Positions 28,729 to 36,218 of a DNA stretch of 63,102 bases are shown here, piece by piece. The position numbers and the translations under genes are program-made. The stretch is from Candidatus Poseidoniales archaeon. Its GTDB lineage: Archaea > Thermoplasmatota > Poseidoniia > Poseidoniales > Poseidoniaceae. The DNA is taken from NCBI GenBank assembly GCA_003602475.1, contig QQSC01000005.1, forward strand, positions 1-63,102, written 5' to 3'. How positions within the stretch are numbered: position 1 is the stretch's first letter; each line of letters opens with the position of its first letter. Below the pieces are notes generated by a model. It searched no databases. It was not told the DNA's origin and was given only the letters and a program-made list of their open reading frames with translations.

Positions 28729-29054
28729 GAGCGACTCATGTACGCCACAGCGTCGCGCCATGCATCAAAAATGGACCAGAGGTACAAACCAACCCACAAA
28801 ACGAGTGTAAATGCGAGAGGAATTTGCAAAAACGACCACTCAAACGCCCTGCGGTGTTCGCGGTTGAAATGTTGACCGAGAAACAAAAAGGGAACCAAAG
28901 CCAAGACTGCCGTCACCAACGGACGGAAGGCCCCCCACATGCCAACACCAAAGGTGATTTCTCTCCAAATTTCCTTGATGAGGCGCCCCGGCGACATGCG
29001 TTGTTTGGTGGCCGGTGCATCGTTCGAAAGCACCACCACCAATTCCTCGTCCAT
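28713..29054 (-). CDS. Small two-helix membrane protein
   Basis: The product is 113 residues with two predicted membrane helices (about 41-60, PLVTAVLALVPFLFLG, and 74-95, FLQIPLAFTLVLWVGLYLWSIFDAW). The N-terminus is charged and polar (MDEELVVVLSNDAPATKQ). The C-terminal WSIFDAWRDA is of the kind found at the ends of small membrane proteins that carry sensory or chaperone modules. No family is recognised. Its 3' end overlaps the metalloprotease gene by 16 bases on the opposite strand, and it is divergent from the Pcp-Nudix gene. Confidence 0.6.
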   Translation of the reverse strand: MDEELVVVLSNDAPATKQRMSPGRLIKEIWREITFGVGMWGAFRPLVTAVLALVPFLFLGQHFNREHRRAFEWSFLQIPLAFTLVLWVGLYLWSIFDAWRDAVAYMSRSQDQS

Positions 29055-29149
29055 GGGCGCACCTTGGGATGTGGTGGAGCCTTGTGTTTGTGAAGGTGAC
29101 GCCTGCGCGTAGGCGCATGGTCCAATAACCGAAGGCAGTAGGGTTTCCC

Positions 29150-30151
29150 ATGGCAGCCCCTCGAGTCCTTCTCACGGGCTTTGAACCGTTTGGAAACCAC
29201 ACGAGCAACATCAGTCAAACCGTGGCGTTGGCACTTCAAGGCCATCATTGTCGTCGTTCTCCTTTGGCTGGCGATGAGGTTGAATTTGATGTTGAATCTC
29301 AGGTGTTGACCGTTGATGAGCACGGGGCCAACACCGTTGCATCTCGCTTGGCTGAGGGTGAACAGTGGGACATCATCCTCCATCTCGGATTGTGCGAATC
29401 TTGTGATACAACCCGTCTTGAGGTTCGTGGGTCGGACCGGTTGTCAATGCGAATTCCTGACAACGCTGGTCGGCAATTGCACAACATCGTTGTGAGCGGG
29501 CAAGGAGTGCAAGGTGCGGTGGTTGATCCAACATCTTGGCCCGTCGATCGTTTTTCGATGCCCTTCACGGTGTCAAAGGATGCCGGTGAATTCATCTGCA
29601 ACGAGTCCTATCATCGAACCCTCTTGCAATTGCAAGCCGTTCACCACGGGCCGGGATTGCCTGTCCCGTGTTTGTTTATCCACCTTCCACCGTCAAGAAA
29701 ATGCTCTGTTGTTCAAGCCAATGAATTGGTCCTCGAGGTGATTGCGAGCCTCGTTAAATCGCCTCCGGTGATTGACGTGGTGGCGGGCGTGGTTCCTTCA
29801 ACCGACGGTCGGTTTTTGATTGCAAAGCGGATGAAATCCAGCGAACACGGGGGCACATGGGAGTTCCCGGGGGGGAAGCTAGAACCTGGTGAATCATGGT
29901 CGGATGCCACGGTTCGTGAGTGGAAGGAAGAGTTGGATGTGGATGTGGAACCTCTTCATTTGCTTGGAACCCGTTCGCATGTCCATGAGGGCTACATGTA
30001 CAACGTTCATGCCGTGTTGTGTCGACCGATCGAGGGCAACCTCAAGGTGATTCTTAAGGACCACGAAGAATGGCTATGGTGGTCTCCAACCGAACGCAAG
30101 GAGCGTCGGTGGACCGGACGAGATGATGAACTGGCTGCCGAACTGCGTTGA
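29150..30151 (+). CDS. Pyroglutamyl peptidase - Nudix hydrolase fusion
   Basis: The product is 333 residues. Residues 1-205 form a peptidase C15 (pyrrolidone-carboxylate peptidase) domain: N-terminal LLTGFEPFG, HLGLCESCDTTRLE around the catalytic Glu region, AGEFICNESYH with nucleophile Cys150, and FIHLPP with His178. This enzyme removes N-terminal pyroglutamate from peptides. Residues 210-333 form a Nudix domain: DVVAGVV, then the Nudix box GGKLEPGE...REWKEELDV (241-264), with Asp in place of the penultimate Gly. The Nudix part resembles MutT-like (d)NTP pyrophosphatases. The join is in one frame with no internal stop. I know of no biochemical link between the two activities. No signal peptide, so cytosolic. 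Confidence 0.9.
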   Translation: MAAPRVLLTGFEPFGNHTSNISQTVALALQGHHCRRSPLAGDEVEFDVESQVLTVDEHGANTVASRLAEGEQWDIILHLGLCESCDTTRLEVRGSDRLSMRIPDNAGRQLHNIVVSGQGVQGAVVDPTSWPVDRFSMPFTVSKDAGEFICNESYHRTLLQLQAVHHGPGLPVPCLFIHLPPSRKCSVVQANELVLEVIASLVKSPPVIDVVAGVVPSTDGRFLIAKRMKSSEHGGTWEFPGGKLEPGESWSDATVREWKEELDVDVEPLHLLGTRSHVHEGYMYNVHAVLCRPIEGNLKVILKDHEEWLWWSPTERKERRWTGRDDELAAELR

Positions 30152-30153
30152 CG

Positions 30154-30669
30154 TCAATGCCAAGTGCTCGCTTCACCGTCGATGTTCATGCTTTGTTCAT
30201 CACCGACGCTTCTTGGAACTTGGGTTCGTCCAGGGTGCCAAGTAGCGGCTTCAAGCCACTCGGAGAGACCCCGCCCGCTGAGGTGGATCTCAAAGGTGCC
30301 TCCAACGGGGTGTTCATTCGGGATTGGGAAGGCTACTTTTCCTTTTACAGCAGCTTGCCGACTGATGTTGAACGTGGTTTGCTCATCGCTGAGACGGCGG
30401 CTCATCGCGTCAAGAGCGGTGTCCAAAATGCGCTGTTGGTGAAGGGCGTCAAGGAACGTGTTCATGCCTTGATGTTCCCAAATAAGTTCAGCATCTTGGG
30501 GCGTACCAAACACGGGCTCGTGAAGGTGTTCAGGACGGTTTGCTTCAGGGAACATGGTTTGCAAAGCATCGAGCACCTTCGTTGGTGAATCGGCTCCTCG
30601 CACCCGTGTTGAAACGGTGCATTCAATCCCCTCATCAACGCCAGTAAGTCGAATGCGTCCGGTGACCAT
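30154..30669 (-). CDS. COG1325-like RNA-binding protein (putative exosome-associated)
   Basis: The start at 30669 (MVTGRIRLTGVDEGIEC) is preferred over the longer frame. The product is 171 residues. The early part resembles the archaeal COG1325/DUF54 fold (RIRLTGVDEGIECTVSTRVRGADSPTKVLDALQTMFP), and the later part FLDALHQQRILDTALDAMSRRL...KQAA-like RQAAVKGKVAFPIPNEHPVGGTFEIHLSG matches the general pattern of that family, which is annotated as an exosome-associated RNA-binding protein. The assignment rests on pattern memory rather than a search. It converges on the Pcp-Nudix gene with two bases between them and is divergent from the glycosyltransferase. Confidence 0.55.
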   Translation of the reverse strand: MVTGRIRLTGVDEGIECTVSTRVRGADSPTKVLDALQTMFPEANRPEHLHEPVFGTPQDAELIWEHQGMNTFLDALHQQRILDTALDAMSRRLSDEQTTFNISRQAAVKGKVAFPIPNEHPVGGTFEIHLSGRGLSEWLEAATWHPGRTQVPRSVGDEQSMNIDGEASTWH

Positions 30670-30758
30670 GCTTGTTGGAAGCGGTGCATGTTGAAGAACT
30701 TGGCCAAAGGGAGGATGGATGCCCCAAGGGTCATATGGCCATGCTTGAACCAAGACGC

Positions 30759-31784
30759 ATGGAGGTTCACGAAGGTCCGATGTTGGCCACCGTCATCCCT
30801 CTCTACAACGAAGCAAAGCACGTTGAAGGTTTGGTGAACAGTTTGGTCACACAGACCATGGATCACACTCAACACATGGTTCTGTTGCTCGATGGTGGCT
30901 CAACGGATGGCACGTTGGAAATCATCAAACGTGTGTTGGAGGGGCTTGGACCCGAGTCTCCAATTGTTCGCCTTGTCGAGAATCCTCTCCGTACCGTTGC
31001 TCATGCTCGAAATTTAGCCCTGCAGCATCTCCCCGCCTCGGTGGAGTATGTCGTCGAGTTGTTGGGTCATGCCGACATTTCTGATGATCACCTAGAACAA
31101 CGCATGCTCGCATGGGACCGGGCTGAAAAACTCGCTCAAAAGCCGCTAGCAGGCGTGGGATGCAAAGTGGAAGGTCTGAACGACACATCCTCAAAGCGAA
31201 CGATGTGGATTGACGCAGCATTGTCTTCGCCGCTTGGCCAAAGCGATGGCCAATTCAGCACGTTCGACGCATTGGAGCCCACACAAGTACCAGCGTTTGT
31301 GACCCATCGGAAATCTTCCCTTGAGGCGGTTCAAGGCTGGGACACGTCCTTTCTGACCAGTCAGGACAGCGACCTGTCCATGCGGCTGCTCAATCAGGGT
31401 TATTCGCTCTACAGAGCACCGTACCCCGTCGTGAAAATGGCCCGCCGGGACACCCTCTTCAAGTGGTGGAAAATGGGCCACAGGTATGGATTTTGGCGTA
31501 CAAAAGTGGTGCTTCGCCATCCACGACGCATCAGGGCGATCGAATGGTTGCCATGGATGGGTGTTGTCGGCTCCATGATCTTGTTGTGGGGCAACGTCGC
31601 TCTGTGGTGGCTTGGAGCCGCCGCCTACGTGGGTGTGTTGATGGTTGAGGGCCTGCGGCATTCACGTCGCCACCCGTCGTTGTTGCTCGGCTTGCCGTTG
31701 TGCCTGTTCATTCTTCATACCAGTTTTTCCATTGGTTTGATCGATGGTTTTGTCCGTCGCGGCAGGAATGCAAGCGATCGCTAG
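30759..31784 (+). CDS. Family 2 (GT-A) glycosyltransferase with C-terminal membrane helices
   Basis: Start codons at 30735, 30759 and 30780 are all possible; 30759 gives 341 residues. ATVIPLYNEAKHVEGLVNSL and LLLDGGSTDGTLEIIKR are the GT2 nucleotide-sugar-binding motifs. The region corresponding to the acceptor/metal motif reads ELLGHADISDDHL, where many relatives have a DGH. Further on, GWDTSFLTSQDSDLSMRL matches the ED/QXXRW-type region, although RW is RL here. Two membrane helices follow (about 255-275 and 295-325). It is probably a membrane-bound transferase acting on a lipid-linked glycan or surface glycoprotein, which suits the many Asn-x-Ser/Thr-rich exported proteins in this window. 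Confidence 0.8.
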   Translation: MEVHEGPMLATVIPLYNEAKHVEGLVNSLVTQTMDHTQHMVLLLDGGSTDGTLEIIKRVLEGLGPESPIVRLVENPLRTVAHARNLALQHLPASVEYVVELLGHADISDDHLEQRMLAWDRAEKLAQKPLAGVGCKVEGLNDTSSKRTMWIDAALSSPLGQSDGQFSTFDALEPTQVPAFVTHRKSSLEAVQGWDTSFLTSQDSDLSMRLLNQGYSLYRAPYPVVKMARRDTLFKWWKMGHRYGFWRTKVVLRHPRRIRAIEWLPWMGVVGSMILLWGNVALWWLGAAAYVGVLMVEGLRHSRRHPSLLLGLPLCLFILHTSFSIGLIDGFVRRGRNASDR

Positions 31785-31815
31785 CACACCACCCCAATAG
31801 ATACATGAAGGCACG

Positions 31816-32745
31816 GTGAAAGCCTACCTTATGGGAGATGCTCGGTACCAAACCGCTCGGGGTTTGGCTCTTCTTCCACTGATTCTGATGGGTGCTTTGC
31901 ACTTGACAGTGCCTCCGTTGTCGGGTACGTTTGAACTTGAACCGCTGTTGATGGTGCTGTGGTACGCTGTGGCGTTGGTGTTGGGGCTTGTCCTCTTTCG
32001 AAAAACTCGCGTCGTGAAGGATCATGAGTACAACAGAGCGAAAGCCATGCGCTCCATTCGACACGTGTACAAAGCCGAAGCAGAAGGCGTTTGGGAACGA
32101 GATGTGCCGCTTGATGGTCAACTCGCAGGTAGCTCCAACTTGGCCTTTGGCCAAACCGTTGGTTCTCTCGCCCCGGAAACCGATGAAATCGAATTGGACA
32201 ACGATTCCAAGGTTGAAGTCAAGGTGTTGACGGGGACCGTTGGTGTGATTTCCTCAAATGCCACCACTGAGTATGACGATGCACCTGTTGTGCAGCGAAC
32301 CTTAGGCGCACAAACCAAGGAAGGACCAATGGACAGAATATTGGACAAGGTGTTTGGTTGGTTTGGGCGTGACACCAAGGCTGAACGAGATGCCCAACGA
32401 CAGGCGAGAATGCTCGAGAACGCACGAGCGGCTCCCGTCATCGCTCAACGACCCGTAGCGCCTCTTCGCCTCAACACGAGGGACGATGATGGAGAGGTCC
32501 AGATGACTTCGATGAGCGACACTGGGGGCGTTGAAACCGTGTTGACCTCCAGGGGTTCTGAAGTTTCGAATGAAATGCTCCCGGATGATTCCGGTGCTTC
32601 ACTTCCCATGACGCTTGAACAAATGGCTCAACTCCAACCCGTGACCACCTCGTCATCCTCCTCTCAAGTTCCTGCGTGCAGAGGGTGCGGTGGAACTGCT
32701 CCGGCCGGAACTGCATATTGCCCTCATTGCGGTTTGGACCTTTGA
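31816..32745 (+). CDS. Membrane protein with C-terminal zinc ribbon
   Basis: The product is 309 residues from GTG 31816; ATG 31831 is an alternative. Two hydrophobic helices lie at the N-terminus (about 16-35 and 41-62), then a long polar, low-complexity cytosolic region with basic and acidic stretches. It ends in a zinc ribbon CRGCGGTAPAGTAYCPHCGLDL, with four Cys in CxxC pairs. No catalytic motif is seen. It lies 52 bases before dnaJ on the same strand and may share its transcript. Other proteins of the window carry similar terminal ribbons. Confidence 0.65.
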   Translation: MKAYLMGDARYQTARGLALLPLILMGALHLTVPPLSGTFELEPLLMVLWYAVALVLGLVLFRKTRVVKDHEYNRAKAMRSIRHVYKAEAEGVWERDVPLDGQLAGSSNLAFGQTVGSLAPETDEIELDNDSKVEVKVLTGTVGVISSNATTEYDDAPVVQRTLGAQTKEGPMDRILDKVFGWFGRDTKAERDAQRQARMLENARAAPVIAQRPVAPLRLNTRDDDGEVQMTSMSDTGGVETVLTSRGSEVSNEMLPDDSGASLPMTLEQMAQLQPVTTSSSSSQVPACRGCGGTAPAGTAYCPHCGLDL

Positions 32746-32772
32746 GCGGCGTGAATTTCAAAGGGGACCTGT

Positions 32773-32790
32773 CCTCGTGGTGTGACGAGG
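32773..32790 (+). promoter_or_regulatory. Hairpin covering the dnaJ ribosome-binding site
   Basis: CCTCGT (32773-32778), loop GGTGTG, and ACGAGG (32785-32790) form a perfect six-base stem. The dnaJ Shine-Dalgarno GAGGGG (32787-32792) lies in the 3' arm, five bases before the ATG at 32798. Folding would hide the ribosome-binding site. In a heat-shock gene this geometry resembles an RNA thermometer, but the function is inference. Confidence 0.45.
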
Positions 32791-32797
32791 GGACTCC

Positions 32798-33925
32798 ATG
32801 ACCACCAAGCGAGACTACTACGATGTCTTGGGCGTTGAGAAGGCTGCCTCAGAATCAGAATTGAAAAATGCCTTCCGACGATTGGCCCGTAAATACCACC
32901 CAGATCGTAGCACTGAAGATGATGCTGAGGACCGATTTAAGGAAATCCAAGAAGCTTACGCCGTTCTCTCCGACCAGAAGAAAAGGGCTCAATATGATCG
33001 GTTTGGTCATGATGGGGGGCAAGGAAACCCGTTCGGCGGGTTCGGAGGAGGTTTCAACATCAATCTTGAAGACCTCTTCGGCGGCGACATTTTCTCTTCC
33101 ATGTTTGGTGGCGGCGGAGGTGGAGGAGGCCGACGCCGACAAAGCGGCTCAGACATTCTCATCCGGCATTCGATTGAACTCAGTGACGTCCTCAACGGTA
33201 CAGACCAAGAGGTTGTCATCGATTTGCCACATGCTTGCGAGTCTTGCGAAGGTACAGGAGCCGAAGGCGGTCGATTGACCACATGTGCATCGTGCAACGG
33301 GCAAGGTCAGGTACGTGTTCGCCAACAAATAGGCCCGTTCGTTCAAGAAGCCGTGCAGGCTTGCCGGGAATGCAATGCTCGTGGTAAAGTCGCAGACAAC
33401 CCGTGCGACGGCTGCGGTGGGTCAGGACAGGACATGAAAAGCAGTACGCTTCGCTTCAAGGTTCCTTTAGGGGCTGAACAAGGAACGAGGCTTCGCATGC
33501 GGGGCAAAGGCGAACCTGCTCCCCAAGGTGTTGGTTCTCCTGGCGATCTTTTCATCGAACTCGAAATTGAGCCCCATCCGTTCTTTGAACGTTCAGGGTC
33601 GGACTTGATCATGTCCTTGCCACTCGGTTATCCCGACCTCGCCCTGGGCACAACCATCACGATCGAACACATCGATGGGGATGATTTGCAGATCAAGGTC
33701 CCATCTCAATCCAATTCAGGTGAAACGGTCGAGGTTCGCAAACGTGGACTCCCCCGTCAACGAGGCAACGGGCGAGGTGATGTCGTGGTTCTCTTGAAGT
33801 TGCACATGCCCAAAAAGATCGGACGGTCCACCAAGAAATCACTCGAAACTCTTCGAGGTGATTTGGGACCTAAGGACGTCAAAAGCTCCATTTTAACCGA
33901 TGCGCAAGAACGACGCCGTGGTTGA
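32798..33925 (+). CDS. dnaJ: Chaperone protein DnaJ (Hsp40)
   Basis: The product is 375 residues, the usual length of type I DnaJ. The J domain (1-70) contains the invariant HPD in KYHPDRSTED. A Gly/Phe-rich segment follows (about 75-125, GGQGNPFGGFGGGFN), then four zinc-finger repeats CESCEGTG, CASCNGQG, CRECNARG and CDGCGGSG, and the substrate-binding C-terminal domains. It stimulates the ATPase of DnaK and delivers unfolded proteins. Neither dnaK nor grpE is in this window, although they are often neighbours. The family is of bacterial origin in mesophilic euryarchaea. It converges on the next gene with one base between them. Confidence 0.97.
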   Translation: MTTKRDYYDVLGVEKAASESELKNAFRRLARKYHPDRSTEDDAEDRFKEIQEAYAVLSDQKKRAQYDRFGHDGGQGNPFGGFGGGFNINLEDLFGGDIFSSMFGGGGGGGGRRRQSGSDILIRHSIELSDVLNGTDQEVVIDLPHACESCEGTGAEGGRLTTCASCNGQGQVRVRQQIGPFVQEAVQACRECNARGKVADNPCDGCGGSGQDMKSSTLRFKVPLGAEQGTRLRMRGKGEPAPQGVGSPGDLFIELEIEPHPFFERSGSDLIMSLPLGYPDLALGTTITIEHIDGDDLQIKVPSQSNSGETVEVRKRGLPRQRGNGRGDVVVLLKLHMPKKIGRSTKKSLETLRGDLGPKDVKSSILTDAQERRRG

Positions 33926-33926
33926 A

Positions 33927-36131
33927 TTACTCTTCTTCCATCAACACGGTTTGTGGAATCCTTGAAGCAAACGGTACACGGTCCATCCGTCCGTTCAGTT
34001 CAATGTCCACCGCTGGCGCTTGACCTTGCAATTCGACGTAAAGGAACGCTCTGTGCCCCTCGTTGAGGGTGTCCAAAAAGACCTCTTCACCTTGATGGAG
34101 GAACCTCGGTTCAACATGAACGACCTCGAAGGGTTGTCCGTATGGTGCATCAAATCGGAGAGCTGCCAATTCCCATGTGCCGTTCAGCACATGGACGCCA
34201 ATCACCAATGGCCAAGTTCCTTTGGTTCGAGCCAAGCGCTTGTCGACCCTCCAAACGCCCATGGCCATACCGTCCGTGGTGTGGGTTAAGGCTGGTTCGC
34301 CCCATGCATTGATGCCCTCTTCCCACGGCAATTGTGCTACGGCCATCAGGGCCCTGTTCAAGTCCTTCCTCGAGGCTTTGACAGTGGTCTCTCCACTGCT
34401 CAACCGTTCACTGTACCAGGCGAGTCTTGAGGCCTTGCGGACGAGCTCCTGAGCGAATTGTCGGTCGCGCTGGAACGAAACACCCACGTAAACAGCAGGA
34501 ATTAGGAACAGGAAACCCAAGAACCAACGGGCGAAACTCCCCCACCAAACGGCTTCATCTGAAGGCTCGAACCAAGGTTCCTCACCTTCATCCATCAGGC
34601 TGTATGCTGGGGTGATGAAATAGGGCTTTGAGGCAACATCCTCACCCCAGAGGTTGGATGTGGTGGCGTTTGAATCTTGGAGGCGGAATTGAATGTAGTG
34701 TGTCCCGCGTCCAACCTGAAGTCCAATTCGAAGCTGTTCGGAAACTGGCCGAGTGATGTCAGTAGCCAACACCTCTCCAGTGGTTTGGTCAATGTCCCAC
34801 ATTTGTGCTTCCATGCCCGTTACGTTGCCGTCGAGTGAGAATTGAACATAGTGGATGGAATCCTCCCAACCGTCCACCACGATACGGAAGGTGTCCGAGG
34901 TGTCGTGAATGGCGAGGGTCAATTCCGACACAGTGACGTTGCTAAGGTTGAGGATTGGCCATGAGGCGTTGTTGGTATCCAAACCACCAGGGAGGTACGA
35001 TGGTGCTTCCAAATGGTTCAGGTCAGCGTAAGATTCAGCCCTGAGATGGACGGCAAACGCCACGTTCGATTCAACCATCACTCGACCACCTGTGACGCCC
35101 GGGTACGGGTAGGTGGTCAGGGGTGAAGAACCGTTGAGGAGCACCGTTGTGCCAAGAATCCATGAGCCGTTCATCAATTGATCAACACGCACTTCAACTT
35201 CCCCATATGGGTGTTCGAGCGTCAGTTTGGTGTTGACCGGCCAATCGAACAAACCTGTGGTTGTGCCGTGGCCTTGGATGTTGGCTGCCTGCGTGAGATC
35301 ACGATGTGTCAGGTCTGTTACAGGTTGATTTTGATGGTGAAAAACGATGGCTTTCCATGTCACATGCGTGTCTTGAGTTGACAATCTGAACACCAACCTT
35401 CCATCCTCAGCAGCCGTCCACCAGGCCACCGCCTCATCGCTTGTGGGTTGAAGGTAAGACGAGGTGAGCACAGATTCTCCATCCAGCAAGATTTCTGTTG
35501 AATTTGTTTGCGCATAGGCTTGCAAACGGACGCCGGCTGTGGTGGCCAACCATTGCCATTCGACCGTGTCCCCTTCCTCAACCTCCACGATGTAAAATTC
35601 ATCGGAGCCGACAAGATGTCCCGTGGCCGCAAAGTGTTCCTCGTTGCCTTCGGGTACCGTTCCGAGCACCCCACTCCGCTCCAAATCCATGCATGCCATT
35701 GGTGTTGGGCACAATCCTGCAGTATGGTGAGGCATGGCCTGGCCCGGTGCCGGTCGCACCGTTGGGTGTTCCTGAGTCGTTGAATTCGAAAGCGTATATC
35801 GAACGTTTTCGGTCTGTTCTACGGTCATGCTGAGGTGGTATTGGCCGGTCACAAGATCGGTTTTGACCAAGGATTCAGTAAACGAAAATGACGTGTTGTC
35901 TCTGCTCAAGTTCACCGTGCACGTTGAACAATCCACCACCATGAAGAAGGTCGAATTTTGCACCAAGTCAACCGTGGTGGAATACACGACGTTTGGTCGG
36001 GCCGTGAATTCGTTTATTGGCCGGTCCAGAGGGAGGGCCAAGTCGTTTTGGGCCGATGCGGCCGGTAGGGTGGCACTCCACGAAGCCAAGAGCACGAGGA
36101 CCAGAATCCCGGTCGCAGCGAGGCGCTTCAT
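33927..36131 (-). CDS. Exported type I membrane protein with large cytoplasmic domain
   Basis: The start at 36131 (MKRLAATGILVLVLLASWSA) gives a signal peptide ending near AASAQ; the longer frame is rejected because it would place the peptide 29 residues in. The product is 734 residues. The ectodomain is beta-rich with Cys pair DCSTC near residue 65. A single membrane helix lies at about 531-550 (FARWFLGFLFLIPAVYVGVSF), and about 180 cytosolic residues follow, with a helical part (ELVRKASRLAWYSERLSSGETTVKASRKDLNRAL) and a beta-rich C-terminal part. No known catalytic motif is seen. This layout suggests a receptor or a coupling protein. It is divergent from the archaeosine synthase gene. Confidence 0.75.
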   Translation of the reverse strand: MKRLAATGILVLVLLASWSATLPAASAQNDLALPLDRPINEFTARPNVVYSTTVDLVQNSTFFMVVDCSTCTVNLSRDNTSFSFTESLVKTDLVTGQYHLSMTVEQTENVRYTLSNSTTQEHPTVRPAPGQAMPHHTAGLCPTPMACMDLERSGVLGTVPEGNEEHFAATGHLVGSDEFYIVEVEEGDTVEWQWLATTAGVRLQAYAQTNSTEILLDGESVLTSSYLQPTSDEAVAWWTAAEDGRLVFRLSTQDTHVTWKAIVFHHQNQPVTDLTHRDLTQAANIQGHGTTTGLFDWPVNTKLTLEHPYGEVEVRVDQLMNGSWILGTTVLLNGSSPLTTYPYPGVTGGRVMVESNVAFAVHLRAESYADLNHLEAPSYLPGGLDTNNASWPILNLSNVTVSELTLAIHDTSDTFRIVVDGWEDSIHYVQFSLDGNVTGMEAQMWDIDQTTGEVLATDITRPVSEQLRIGLQVGRGTHYIQFRLQDSNATTSNLWGEDVASKPYFITPAYSLMDEGEEPWFEPSDEAVWWGSFARWFLGFLFLIPAVYVGVSFQRDRQFAQELVRKASRLAWYSERLSSGETTVKASRKDLNRALMAVAQLPWEEGINAWGEPALTHTTDGMAMGVWRVDKRLARTKGTWPLVIGVHVLNGTWELAALRFDAPYGQPFEVVHVEPRFLHQGEEVFLDTLNEGHRAFLYVELQGQAPAVDIELNGRMDRVPFASRIPQTVLMEEE

Positions 36132-36218
36132 GGCCCATCGCTGTAGGCTCAGCCTTTCAAACCAACCGTTGTGCGGCCGTTCAAACCTTTCAAGAACCTC
36201 ACTCTGCCACCCCAAACC

